From positions 138,654 to 202,653 of the forward strand of contig JAHEKX010000007.1 in NCBI GenBank assembly GCA_024644535.1: DNA of 64,000 bases, in the 5' to 3' direction. Both the position numbers and the translations under genes were made by a program. The DNA is from Gammaproteobacteria bacterium. Lineage in GTDB: Bacteria; Pseudomonadota; Gammaproteobacteria; Pseudomonadales; Halieaceae. Shown in pieces: positions 23,893 through 37,531 of this stretch; position 1 is the first letter of the stretch, and every line of letters starts with the position of its first letter. Below the pieces are notes generated by a model. That model did no database searches and was not told the origin of the DNA. It was given only the letters and a program-made list of their open reading frames with translations.

Positions 23893-26066
23893 AACTGCGC
23901 CACTCGCTCTCGCAACCTAACTCTGACCCATTCAGCAAAGGAATTAAGCACAAACGTAAACAGAAAAAGCAGTAAAGCAATAAACATCAGCACATGGAAA
24001 TGCAAAGAATCAGGCACCACTTCGGGCATTTCCAGAGCTAACGTTGCCGATAAAGTACGTAAACCTGTCAGCAGGCTGGCATCCATAGTGGGGGTGTTGC
24101 CTGTCGCCATTAGAACAATCATAGTTTCACCTACTGCTCTTGCAAAACCCATCATAATAGCCGAAATTATACCGGGCGCCGCGGTCGGCAGAACAACGGA
24201 TTTTGCGGCCTGCCATTCGCTGGCCCCCATAGCTAATGCCCCTTCACGTAAATAGCTTGGCACCGCCGCCAGGGCGTCTTCAGCTATCGAGTATATAGTC
24301 GGAATTACGGCAAAACCCATCACCAGACCTACCACAATGGCGTTGCGCTGCTCGTATTCAAGGCCCCATTTTTGAGCCAAGAATGACACCAAACTCTGCG
24401 AGGTCTCGCCTGCAATAACATCAGTCAATACACTGGCTATCAAGGCTGCTACTGCTATAGCAACGGCGCTAAACAATAATTCAAAGCCGGATAGCCTTGC
24501 CTCGGTACGATTACCTGGCAGTAAGCGCCAAATTCTCGACGCCAAATACAGGCAAAACGGAACAGCCACGCTAAACAAAAGTATCAGGCCTAGGTTTTTT
24601 TCAAGCCACGGTGCAAACCACAATCCAGCGACCAGACCAAGAATCACCGTAGGGATGGCCGCCAGCAACTCTACTAGTGGTTTGATTCGAGCACGCATAT
24701 CTGCCGCTAGAAAGTACGAAGTAAAAATTGCTGCCGCTATCGCCAATGGGGCTGCAAATAAAAGACTATAAATTGCAGCTTTTAGTGTGCCCATTAACAG
24801 AGGCGTTATCGAGAACTTGGACTCGGAGGTGGGCGCCAAAGGCATGCTCTGCCAAATGTATTGAGGGCTCTGATAGCCCTCGTACATGCGGCCTTCAAAT
24901 AGACCTGAAACACCGAGGCTGCGGTCACGCGCATCGAACCGAACAACGAATATCTTGTTTACTGTGGTGCCCACGAGTGAACCTTCGGGTGTCATGTGCC
25001 AACTCAACGCTGATGCATCCTCCCCCGAGTTGGCCGGCAAAGGGAAGTGCCGTTGGCTCCTGAAGTCCGTATCAAACCATTCAAGGTTTCCGCTACTACT
25101 TGACGTAATTAGACCCCCGAAAGGTGACGCGAATACATTATCAACTTCTTGATCTGTTGGGCGATATTGATCCAAAAGGTTAAAGACTGGTCCTTGCTCA
25201 CCAAACGAAAGCCCATAGATATGAACTAAGTTAGCCGCATCAACAACAGAAACCCCGTAGGATGAGCGTAAAGCCTGCACCTTATCCACGCCAGAAATGT
25301 TAGAGAAGCGCCCTGAACTGATACCTAAATCTCTGTCATAAATCTGATATCGCCCGTCTTCGTCGACTTTCAGGAGCAAGCCCCCTTGGCTGATAAGAAA
25401 CAGGCGAGACAGATCAACACTGGTATCAAGACGCAATTGTCTCTGAACTCTAAACTCGGTGGTTGGCGATACCGGCCCGCTCTCGGAGTAAGTCGATAGC
25501 CACTCTACTCGGTTCTGGTACCGTAACAAGACGTGAAAGACATTGTTATTCTCGACCTGAACCCTTAAAGCCTCAGGAACGCCTGCTAGTTGCTCAGAAA
25601 CTATGGGCTCCTGAGTTTGTAGCTGTGAAGACGCCGAGACCCACCAGTCGTAGTCGCTATAAAGTCTTAAAAGCCCTGTACTTGACACAGTGGCAAGCAC
25701 TGAAGAATCCCGCTGGTCGATTGCAAGCCGAATTACGTCGCCAACCACAGCCTGGTGTAACCCCCCTGCCTGGCGCTTTAATGAAATAATCTTGAAATTA
25801 CCAGAGTCCGCGTCTTGAGTCAGATACTCAGTCTCGCTAAGCGCACTAATCATTGTGCCGGACATATCAAATTTGTGAGTTAATGCGTCGGGAGTGGTTC
25901 CGCTCCAGAAGAGTGGCCAAGAGGCCCAAACCAAAAATAAAAAAATTGAGGCTATTGCCAAAAGCACCAAAGTTGCACCAATAGTTACCGCCACCGTAGC
26001 AACACGGTCTATCCACCTGCGAGACGCCGATAGCGATGACCTGACAGCATTACCAGGCGATCTCAT
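23889..26066 (-). CDS. pstC: Phosphate ABC transporter permease PstC (long form)
   Basis: 725 aa; C-terminal permease domain (AIPTVILGLVAGLWFAPWLE, ALAMGASEWQAAKSVVLPTAAPGIISAIMMGFARAVGETMIVLMATGNTP); large soluble insertion after TM1; overlaps pstA by 4 bp. Confidence 0.94.
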   Translation of the reverse strand: MRSPGNAVRSSLSASRRWIDRVATVAVTIGATLVLLAIASIFLFLVWASWPLFWSGTTPDALTHKFDMSGTMISALSETEYLTQDADSGNFKIISLKRQAGGLHQAVVGDVIRLAIDQRDSSVLATVSSTGLLRLYSDYDWWVSASSQLQTQEPIVSEQLAGVPEALRVQVENNNVFHVLLRYQNRVEWLSTYSESGPVSPTTEFRVQRQLRLDTSVDLSRLFLISQGGLLLKVDEDGRYQIYDRDLGISSGRFSNISGVDKVQALRSSYGVSVVDAANLVHIYGLSFGEQGPVFNLLDQYRPTDQEVDNVFASPFGGLITSSSSGNLEWFDTDFRSQRHFPLPANSGEDASALSWHMTPEGSLVGTTVNKIFVVRFDARDRSLGVSGLFEGRMYEGYQSPQYIWQSMPLAPTSESKFSITPLLMGTLKAAIYSLLFAAPLAIAAAIFTSYFLAADMRARIKPLVELLAAIPTVILGLVAGLWFAPWLEKNLGLILLFSVAVPFCLYLASRIWRLLPGNRTEARLSGFELLFSAVAIAVAALIASVLTDVIAGETSQSLVSFLAQKWGLEYEQRNAIVVGLVMGFAVIPTIYSIAEDALAAVPSYLREGALAMGASEWQAAKSVVLPTAAPGIISAIMMGFARAVGETMIVLMATGNTPTMDASLLTGLRTLSATLALEMPEVVPDSLHFHVLMFIALLLFLFTFVLNSFAEWVRVRLRERVAQL

Positions 26067-27016
26067 AAACCTACGTTCGCTCGAATTTGTACGCGTACGT
26101 CATTGGGCAGAGGAATAAAACCCGATCGTTTAATGATTTCCTGCCCTTGATCAGACAATACTAGATCAACGAAATCACGTTCAGCGCCTGCCAAAGGCTC
26201 TGTCGCAGTTTGATTGACATACAAATATAAAGGCCTCGCAAGTGGGTAATCACCACTCAGACTAGCACTGGGTTCTGGAAGGAATGCGGTAGAATTCTGA
26301 TCCACACTAATTGCAAGTATCTTGACCAGAGGCGACTGGTAGCCAACGCCACTGTAGCCTATGCCGCGAACGGAGCCTCCCACAGACTGCACTACCGAAC
26401 TTGACCCTGGCTGCTCGGCAACGTTTCTGCTGAAGTCGCCACCGCACAGCGCAACCTGTCTAAAATAGTTGTAGGTCCCCGACGCCGAATTGCGGCCAAA
26501 GGTAGTGATTTTTTGTTCAGCAGTGTCTATCTCAGGACCAAGCTCCGACCAATCGTGAATCGCTTTGTTACGGCCGCACCGGCGTGTCGCTGAAAATATC
26601 GCATCGACCTGTGGAAGGCTGAGTTGCCGCAATGGGTTCTGCCAATGAACAAAGACCGCAACAGCGTCTACCCCAATAACTACCTCGGTCACATCATACC
26701 CACGTTCCTGCCGAAACCGTAGTTTCTCGGCTTGGGACATGCGTCGACTCATGGGACCAAGGCTCGCAGTGCCTTCTTGCAATGCCGGAGGCGCGGTACT
26801 AGATCCATTTGCCTGAACTTGCATGACTACATCGGGATACTGCTGGTTAAATACTCTGGCTAGGCTAGTCATTACACCACCGAGTGTGTCCGAGCCTACA
26901 CTTGAAAGTTTGGTGGCTGGGGTAGCCGCGTGAGCCGCCGCAAACCAAAAAGCTAGTCCCAAAATAGCGGCCAGCTGCGCAGATATATTAGGCTCAGCGA
27001 GTTTGGCGCGTCTCAT
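26063..27016 (-). CDS. pstS: Phosphate ABC transporter substrate-binding protein
   Basis: Signal peptide; SSVGSDTLGGVMTSLARVFNQQYPDVVMQVQANGSSTAPPAL; FGRNSASGTYNYFRQVALCGGDF. Confidence 0.9.
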   Translation of the reverse strand: MRRAKLAEPNISAQLAAILGLAFWFAAAHAATPATKLSSVGSDTLGGVMTSLARVFNQQYPDVVMQVQANGSSTAPPALQEGTASLGPMSRRMSQAEKLRFRQERGYDVTEVVIGVDAVAVFVHWQNPLRQLSLPQVDAIFSATRRCGRNKAIHDWSELGPEIDTAEQKITTFGRNSASGTYNYFRQVALCGGDFSRNVAEQPGSSSVVQSVGGSVRGIGYSGVGYQSPLVKILAISVDQNSTAFLPEPSASLSGDYPLARPLYLYVNQTATEPLAGAERDFVDLVLSDQGQEIIKRSGFIPLPNDVRVQIRANVGL

Positions 27017-27020
27017 TAAG

Positions 27021-28316
27021 TCAAGCGTCGCGTCGCGTTCGATGAAAAATCAAACTAAAGCAACTACCTGAGCCAAGCTTCGACTCGATTTTTAGTTGCG
27101 CCTCGTGACTGACAGCGACATGTTTTACGATAGCTAAACCCAATCCTGTACCTCCTCCTGCGAAAGATCGCGATTCATCGACACGGTAAAAGCGCTCGGT
27201 AAGGCGAGGAATGTGTTCCTCGGCTATACCCACGCCTTGATCGCAGACCTCAATACAACAGCCCTCGTCCATCTCACGTACACTTAATGATACTGGCTTG
27301 CCCGCGGGGGAATATTTCAGGGCATTCACAAGCAAATTACTGACTGCGCTGAATATCTCCCGGTAATCGCCTTCGATTTTTGCGTTTTGAAATGGGCATT
27401 TAAACTCGATTATTCGAGATGGGTATCCACCGCTTAAATCATCTACCACCTCTTTACTTAGGGCAACCAAATCTACTTGCTCCCGCACTCGCTTCTTCGT
27501 TGCCGTCGCTTCAATCTTAGACAACCACAACAAGTCTCTTACCAAAGTCTCCATCCGCTGTGACTGCTGTGCCATTTGCTCAAGCGGCTTTATAAATGAC
27601 GGCGGCAACATTTCCGATTGCGACAAAAGCGTGTCTACATAGCCCGATATAACCGTTAAAGGCGTTCGGAGTTCATGCGAGACATTGCCGACAAAATCCT
27701 GTCGAGTCTGCTCAATCTGCACCAGCTGCGTGACATCTCGGACCAGTATCAGACGATCTCCGATACCAAAGGAGCTGACTTCAACTTGAAGGTGCCTAAC
27801 CGGAAAATCGTTGGTGCTAAACGTCAGTGGCTCAGCATAGTCGCCCACAATAATATAGCTTGAGAACTCGGGATAACGAACCAGGCTCAGCAAGTTTTGG
27901 CCTTTATCTTGAGGATAACGCAAACCCAACAAGTACTCTGCGGAACCGTTACTCCACTCGATCAACCCCTTCTGGTCAATTAGCAGAGCCCCGTCGCGCA
28001 GCGAGCGGAAAGAGTCGCGAAGGTAATCTACAGTATGCTGTAGGCGTGACCGCGCGTCGCGGTTGTGCCGTTGAATCGCATACATTTGGTCAAGCATCAT
28101 CCCCCATATACCTGACCCCTCTGGCGGCTCTGACTCTGGATGATCGATCCAACGCAGCACCCTTCGAAGCTGCCACAAATAACCGAACACAAAAAAAAAC
28201 AAAACGACGATTAATGCTTCAGCTATGGCATCGACGGTCCAGCCGATGCCGCCTGCGATCAACAAAAGTAATATAAGTGTTTGAAGTTCTCTATACCATC
28301 GCCCCACCGCTCGCAT
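27021..28316 (-). CDS. phoR: Phosphate regulon sensor histidine kinase
   Basis: N-terminal TM pair, PAS-like region, H-box FVGNVSHELRTPLTVISGYVDTL, G-box GGGTGLGLAIVKHV; next to phoB. Confidence 0.95.
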   Translation of the reverse strand: MRAVGRWYRELQTLILLLLIAGGIGWTVDAIAEALIVVLFFFVFGYLWQLRRVLRWIDHPESEPPEGSGIWGMMLDQMYAIQRHNRDARSRLQHTVDYLRDSFRSLRDGALLIDQKGLIEWSNGSAEYLLGLRYPQDKGQNLLSLVRYPEFSSYIIVGDYAEPLTFSTNDFPVRHLQVEVSSFGIGDRLILVRDVTQLVQIEQTRQDFVGNVSHELRTPLTVISGYVDTLLSQSEMLPPSFIKPLEQMAQQSQRMETLVRDLLWLSKIEATATKKRVREQVDLVALSKEVVDDLSGGYPSRIIEFKCPFQNAKIEGDYREIFSAVSNLLVNALKYSPAGKPVSLSVREMDEGCCIEVCDQGVGIAEEHIPRLTERFYRVDESRSFAGGGTGLGLAIVKHVAVSHEAQLKIESKLGSGSCFSLIFHRTRRDA

Positions 28317-28321
28317 AAAAT

Positions 28322-29023
28322 CTAGATCCCAGGCGGTGAAAAGCGATACCCCGTACCACGTACGGTCTGAATGAAGTGACTGCAGTCACCCATGTCATTT
28401 TGTAAGGCTTTACGCAACCGGCGGATATGCACATCGACTGTACGTTCTTCGACGTAAACATTACCACCCCACACTTGATCAAGCAGCTGACTGCGGGTAT
28501 ATGCTCGCTCTGGGTGCGCCATAAAAAACGACAACAGCTTAAATTCGGTGGGACCCATCGCTAAGAGCTCGCCTGCGATGAATACTCGGTGACTGCTCAT
28601 ATCAAGGACCAATTCACCCGCCTCAATGCGCTCTGACGAGGGCATAGCGCCACTTCTGCGCAACAGCGCACGAATTCGTGCGATGAGTTCACGTGGAGCA
28701 AATGGCTTGGTGATATAGTCGTCAGCCCCGACCTCCAAACCCTGAATAACGTTGTCTTCCGAGGTCTTAGCGGTCAACATGATGACCGGAAGCTCCTCTG
28801 TGAGCTTGTCGCGTTTTAAGCGCCGAAGTAACTCTATGCCACTGCCGCCCGGCAACATCCAATCCAGCAAGACAATGTCTGGGCGACGGTCGACAATAAT
28901 CGCGTGAGCGTCTAGTATGTTATCGGCTTCAATACAACGCAAATCCGCTATTTCTAGCGCCATCCGCAACATATCCCGAATAGCGACTTCGTCTTCTACA
29001 ACCAGTACTGAACAATTCTTCAC
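28322..29023 (-). CDS. phoB: Phosphate regulon response regulator
   Basis: VKNCSVLVVEDEVAIRDML, LLDWMLPGGSGIELLRRL, KPFAPRELIARI, C-terminal winged helix VEERTVDVHIRRLRKAL. GTG at 29023 with GGGAG upstream preferred over track GTG at 29041. Confidence 0.95.
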   Translation of the reverse strand: MKNCSVLVVEDEVAIRDMLRMALEIADLRCIEADNILDAHAIIVDRRPDIVLLDWMLPGGSGIELLRRLKRDKLTEELPVIMLTAKTSEDNVIQGLEVGADDYITKPFAPRELIARIRALLRRSGAMPSSERIEAGELVLDMSSHRVFIAGELLAMGPTEFKLLSFFMAHPERAYTRSQLLDQVWGGNVYVEERTVDVHIRRLRKALQNDMGDCSHFIQTVRGTGYRFSPPGI

Positions 29024-29061
29024 GGCAACAACTCCCTGCACGAATACTGTAATATTGCAAC

Positions 29062-29115
29062 ATTATCGCGTGCGAGGCATGACAATTCTGTGACAAAGTG
29101 AAATAAAAATGACAA
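29062..29115 (-). promoter_or_regulatory. PhoB-type promoter with two candidate Pho boxes upstream of phoB
   Basis: Minus strand TTGTCACAGAATTGTCAT (29096-29079): two TTGTCAY repeats 11 bp apart, then 11 nt, then GATAAT (29067-29062). A second pair, TTGTCAT (29115-29109) and ATTTCAC (29104-29098), lies upstream, also 11 bp apart. Confidence 0.8.
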
Positions 29116-29120
29116 TCGCC

Positions 29121-32735
<3,615 letters not shown>

Positions 32736-32759
32736 AGGCTAATATTCTCCTTTGTTTTT

Positions 32760-35700
32760 CTAGTTCGCTGCGAGCTCTGCTGCCTCTTCAACGTCTACGG
32801 ATACTAAACGCGATACGCCAGGTTCGTGCATAGTCACACCGAGAAGTTGGTCAGCAACCTCCATAGAAATTTTGTTGTGCGTAATGTAAATGAACTGCAC
32901 CTTCTCGGACATTTCTTTGACCATGCGAGCATACCGTCCTACGTTGGCATCATCGAGAGGCGCATCGACTTCGTCCAGCATACAAAAAGGCGCAGGGTTT
33001 AGCTGGAAAATCGAAAATACCAAGGCGATCGCCGTCAGCGCTTTTTCACCGCCTGACAAAAGGTGAATCGTACTGTTTTTCTTGCCTGGGGGTCGCGCAA
33101 TAATAGCAATGCCCGTATCGAGCAAGTCCTCTCCGGTCATCTCCAGATGCGCGGATCCGCCGCCGAAGACTCGAGGAAATAGGGCTTGAAGACCAGCATT
33201 GACTTCCTCAAAAGTTTCTCGGAAACGGCTTCTTGTTTCCTTATCGATTTTGCGGATCGCCGATTCAAGGGTTTCTAAGGCAGAGGTCAAATCCTCGTGC
33301 TGCGCATCAAGATAAGTCTTACGTTCCGACTGAGAAGCAAACTCATCAATTGCCGCCAGGTTGATCGCACCCAGCCGGCTAATCTTGCGCCCTAGTTCCT
33401 CTAATAACGCTTGCACCTGTGGAATCGAGTGCTCGTCACGAATGAGTTCCAATGCGGCATCAACTGTCCACTCATCCTCTTTTAAACGATCGACCAATGT
33501 CTGCTGCTGCACAGTCATGGTCTGACGCTGTAAACGCTGTTGCTCGAGCTGTGCCGAACATTCATCGCGGCGACGCTCTATCCCCAAACGTGCTTGTTCA
33601 GCTGAACGTATTGTTTGCTCTAAAGCACCCAAATCATCGCGAGCCTGGCTCAGCTTTTCTTCTGTTTGTAAGCGCAACTCGAGCTGTTCATCGAGCTGTG
33701 CTTTTAGAGTTTGAGTGGCGCTATCGTCATTAGCAGCAAGCTCCTCTAGAATTTGCTCGCGCTGTTCCGCCAACTCTTGTGTTTGTTGGCGCAGCCTTTC
33801 AATCGCCTGTGCTGTCGAACTTACCTGCGCGAGCAACTGCTGTTCCTGCAAAGTCACGCTGTAATGTGCGTCGCGATCTTCTCGCGCAGACTGACGTAAT
33901 TCATCTAACTTAACGCGTATATTATCTCGCTCGGAGATTAAGGTCTCACGCTGTATTGCGTCAGCCTCCATAATCTCTATAGCCTCGACCACTTCACGGC
34001 GAGCCTGAGCAATGCTGTCTTCTTCTTGCTCGTACTCAATCTTAGCCTCTTCAAGCTCAGCTAAAATCTGTTCTTTACGCTCGTGTTCTTTGGCAAATCT
34101 CGCTGCAACAGCTGAGATCTGCGCGTTGATACGACTCTCGTCGCCACTCAGTGCTTGCATCGAGACTCGAGCATCCTCTGCCGTTCGGTCCTGCAGAAGC
34201 ACTTTATTCTCTAAGTCATTCAGCGCATTCTCGGTCGCTGCAACCGACTCGTCTATCGCGGCGATCTCGGATTCTAAAACGTCGATCTCTTGCTGCCGAA
34301 AAAGCACACTGTCTTCACCGCTTACAGCCTGAGATAATCGCACCCAGTCCGCGCCCATCCACACGCCCTCCGGCGTGATCACGGACTCGTCAGACGCCAA
34401 GCTAGCGCGCAAACTTAAAGCCTGATCAAGCGTTTCGGCCACACGCACTCTGGTCAAAATGCTGGGAACCCACAAAGTTTTTACTTGCGCTGCTAAGGTG
34501 CCAAAGGGCTTTTGCAATTGATTTCGCCCTTGTAGATACAGCTTTGCAGCAGGAAAACTCTGAATTTGCTGCTCGGTTAAAACCGCCGCATCGGCGACAA
34601 AACCATGAATATCGTCCGCCAACACACGCTCAACCGCAACCTGCCATTGCTGCTCTACCGACAAGTCTTCCAAAAGCGGTGTTAACTGCAAGTTCTTGAG
34701 CGTATTGATCCAATCCTCGACCTGAACTTGACCTTGAGCTTGAGTCGCTTCCTGTAGGGCGTTCAAAGACGCGGCGCGCCCTCGCTTTTCTCGAGCGAGC
34801 GTTTGCATCTCGCTAAGGCTTTGTCGCAAAGCGCCTAGCTCAGCTCGCGCGCCTTCGCGCTGCTGCAGCGCCTGCTGACGGGTCTCCTCTAAACCTATTT
34901 GTTGTTCACGCAAGGCTTCTAGCTCTAGCCGCATGCCTTGCTGATCGCCGCCGCTCGAACTTGGTGCAAGTGTCGCAAGCTCTTCCCTTAAACCTTCTGA
35001 CCGTCTGGCCAACCTGGATAGGACCTGCTCCAGGTGCTTGATACGAGACTGTTGTACTTCGCTACGTTGTCGGGCCGACGACGCCGATTGGTTAAATGTG
35101 TCCCATGCGTGCTGCCATGCTTGCATGGATTCCTCAGCCATAGTGAGCTCACCGGTAGACTGCTCTAAACGAGCCTCCGCTTCGGCTCGCAATGGTCCAA
35201 TTGTTTCTAAGGCTGCTTTCGCTTCGCTAACAGATTCCAGATCACTGTGCAGTGATTCGTTGGCAAGCCCCATAGACGCATCGGTTTGCGCTAAACGCTG
35301 CTGCAATTGGCTATGGCGCTGGTTCTGAAAATTTATTGCTTGCTCAAAACGCGTAACCTCGGCTCCAATGGCGTAGTAATCTGCTTGCACCCGATTGCAA
35401 TGCTCTGCCGCCTCGGCCTGAGCAACACGCTTTTCTTCCAGATTGGCTTCAAGCGCTCTGTACTCGGCAATAATCGCTTCGCGCTGCACCTCGATATCGC
35501 TGATCGAGAACGCTAGCTTTTCAACGTGTTGCGACAGCTCCCGCCACTGCATCGCCGCAAGCGAAGCTTTCGACTCCCGCTCTTGCTGTTTGAATTCGCG
35601 GTACTTCTCGGCAGCTTGAGCCTGGCGTTCTAGGTGATAAATCTGACGCCCTAGTTCGTCGCGAATATCCTGTAACCGCTCTAGATTTTCCATTGTGCGA

Positions 35701-36254
35701 CGCATTCGCCCTTCGGTCTCCCGGCGTCGCTCTTTATACTTAGAAATGCCTGCGGCTTCCTCGATAAAAATCCGAAGTTCTTCAGGCTTGGACTCAATGA
35801 GTCTAGAGATCATTCCCTGCTCGATAATCGCGTAACTGCGCGGACCAAGACCTGTCCCAAGGAAAATGTCTGTAATATCGCGACGCCGACAACGAGCGCC
35901 ATTTAAAAAATAGTCCGATTGCCCTGCACGGGTGACCAAACGTTTGATTGCAATTTCAGAAAAACGGGCGTATTCGCCCCCAACGGTACCGTCCTGATTA
36001 TCAAATACCAATTCAATCGAGGCTTGCCCGACGGGCTGTCGCCCGCCCGAGCCATTAAAGATGACGTCGGTCATTGACTCGCCGCGCAAGTTTTTGGCCG
36101 AGCTCTCGCCCATAACCCAGCGCACGGCATCAATGATATTAGATTTGCCACAGCCATTGGGCCCCACGACGGCGCTCATGTTGTGTGGAAATTGCACGGT
36201 GGTGGGATCCACGAAAGACTTGAATCCCGCCAGTTTTATAGACTTTAATCGCAT
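32760..36254 (-). CDS. smc: Chromosome segregation protein SMC
   Basis: MRLKSIKLAGFKSFVDPTTVQFP, Walker A VGPNGCGKSNIIDAVRWVMGE, long coiled coils, C-terminal LSGGEKALTAIALVFSIFQLNPAPFCMLDEVDAPLDDANVGRY. Start at 36254 preferred over 36272. Confidence 0.97.
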   Translation of the reverse strand: MRLKSIKLAGFKSFVDPTTVQFPHNMSAVVGPNGCGKSNIIDAVRWVMGESSAKNLRGESMTDVIFNGSGGRQPVGQASIELVFDNQDGTVGGEYARFSEIAIKRLVTRAGQSDYFLNGARCRRRDITDIFLGTGLGPRSYAIIEQGMISRLIESKPEELRIFIEEAAGISKYKERRRETEGRMRRTMENLERLQDIRDELGRQIYHLERQAQAAEKYREFKQQERESKASLAAMQWRELSQHVEKLAFSISDIEVQREAIIAEYRALEANLEEKRVAQAEAAEHCNRVQADYYAIGAEVTRFEQAINFQNQRHSQLQQRLAQTDASMGLANESLHSDLESVSEAKAALETIGPLRAEAEARLEQSTGELTMAEESMQAWQHAWDTFNQSASSARQRSEVQQSRIKHLEQVLSRLARRSEGLREELATLAPSSSGGDQQGMRLELEALREQQIGLEETRQQALQQREGARAELGALRQSLSEMQTLAREKRGRAASLNALQEATQAQGQVQVEDWINTLKNLQLTPLLEDLSVEQQWQVAVERVLADDIHGFVADAAVLTEQQIQSFPAAKLYLQGRNQLQKPFGTLAAQVKTLWVPSILTRVRVAETLDQALSLRASLASDESVITPEGVWMGADWVRLSQAVSGEDSVLFRQQEIDVLESEIAAIDESVAATENALNDLENKVLLQDRTAEDARVSMQALSGDESRINAQISAVAARFAKEHERKEQILAELEEAKIEYEQEEDSIAQARREVVEAIEIMEADAIQRETLISERDNIRVKLDELRQSAREDRDAHYSVTLQEQQLLAQVSSTAQAIERLRQQTQELAEQREQILEELAANDDSATQTLKAQLDEQLELRLQTEEKLSQARDDLGALEQTIRSAEQARLGIERRRDECSAQLEQQRLQRQTMTVQQQTLVDRLKEDEWTVDAALELIRDEHSIPQVQALLEELGRKISRLGAINLAAIDEFASQSERKTYLDAQHEDLTSALETLESAIRKIDKETRSRFRETFEEVNAGLQALFPRVFGGGSAHLEMTGEDLLDTGIAIIARPPGKKNSTIHLLSGGEKALTAIALVFSIFQLNPAPFCMLDEVDAPLDDANVGRYARMVKEMSEKVQFIYITHNKISMEVADQLLGVTMHEPGVSRLVSVDVEEAAELAAN

Positions 36255-36361
36255 GCTTCTCGCACTTATCACTACCGACTCGTCGGCACACTAAACTATC
36301 GGTTAAAGACGTTAAGTGTACCCGCTTTCGAGCAGTTCGCCTATGGCTTAGGCCCCGCGAT

Positions 36362-37531
36362 TTATTGCGCCGGTGCTAACCTTAACGAAATAGCATCTTG
36401 TTTGCCCACCGGCACTGATAGTAAGTTTTCAGCCCTATAAGGAGCGCCCGCACTTGATGCGTTACCGGTCAGCGACAAATGCGCCGAAATTGACACCGCT
36501 GTTTGTGCCGACAAATGCTGCCCGGCCATTGAATCAGAGTCCGATAAAGTAATCGTCACGGGCAATTCGGAAACAGCCAAACGTCTTACCGCTAGCGGCA
36601 TGCCTCGATCCATACCCTCAGGCCTGACGACAACGAACACCGTACCAGACTTCTGTTGGGGCACCTCGGTAAATTCGACTGTCAATACCAGCGACCCTGG
36701 ATCAGATACTCTAGGGGCAACCTGATCGACCCCCAGCGCTTGTTCCGCTTGCGTCAACAAATCATCCAAAACACTAGCTTCTGACGTGCCACTGCCATTC
36801 ATTGCGCGCAAAACACGCCAATGCTTTATAGCCTCGCCATAGGCACCGGACTCGAACGCCACCATGCCTAATAATCCTAATGCGGTTGTCTGACGCGGAT
36901 TTAGGCTTATTGCCTGCTCGGCCCACAAACGACTCCGTTCATCAAACTGACGATTGGCACTTAAATACCGTGCTTGCGCTGCGTACGCCAAAATCTGGGG
37001 CGATTCAGGCATGAGCTCCACCATGTGCTCGTATATTTGACTCGCTTTCGGATATGCATTTTGCCCCATGTAGTAACGACCAAGTAGTCCAAGGTATGTT
37101 GGGTTATCTGGACGTTGATCTAGGCGGGCCTCGATTCGGGCCACTAACTCTTGTACTTCCGAATCGGAGCTGTCTTCAGTCAGCACCTCTAATCGCTCTG
37201 CAATAGCTAAATCTTCGTACGCGCCCACTTGCGTATACACGGCGTAGGCGATACCACAGGCTATTGCAACGCCCAAAAGGATAGTCTTTATATCCGCCAT
37301 TCCAGACTTTGCGTCTTGCTCTGGCAAGTCCTTAAGACCTTCTTCAAGCAGTCTCAGAGCTGCTTCTTGTGATAGCGTCGGGTCATCCGCCAAAAGCTCT
37401 CGTTTGCGCATTTCCAGCCACTGTAGGTTGGCCTGCTTTGTCCCCACAACAGGTCTGGGTCTGCGGCCGAACAACAAAAACGACAGCAACATAACGCATG
37501 CCGCTGCCAGTATAGCAATTGCAAAACTCAT
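36362..37531 (-). CDS. ccmI: Cytochrome c maturation protein CcmI (TPR)
   Basis: N-terminal TMs and TPR region LGLLGRYYMGQNAYPKASQIYEHMVELMPESPQILAYAAQARYL; position in the ccm cluster. Confidence 0.92.
   Translation of the reverse strand: MSFAIAILAAACVMLLSFLLFGRRPRPVVGTKQANLQWLEMRKRELLADDPTLSQEAALRLLEEGLKDLPEQDAKSGMADIKTILLGVAIACGIAYAVYTQVGAYEDLAIAERLEVLTEDSSDSEVQELVARIEARLDQRPDNPTYLGLLGRYYMGQNAYPKASQIYEHMVELMPESPQILAYAAQARYLSANRQFDERSRLWAEQAISLNPRQTTALGLLGMVAFESGAYGEAIKHWRVLRAMNGSGTSEASVLDDLLTQAEQALGVDQVAPRVSDPGSLVLTVEFTEVPQQKSGTVFVVVRPEGMDRGMPLAVRRLAVSELPVTITLSDSDSMAGQHLSAQTAVSISAHLSLTGNASSAGAPYRAENLLSVPVGKQDAISLRLAPAQ

Noticed and set aside
27017-27050. Tandem gcgtcgcgtcgcg at the phoR/pstS junction
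   Set aside because: Two-unit GC-rich stretch inside coding sequence; no evidence of regulatory function.
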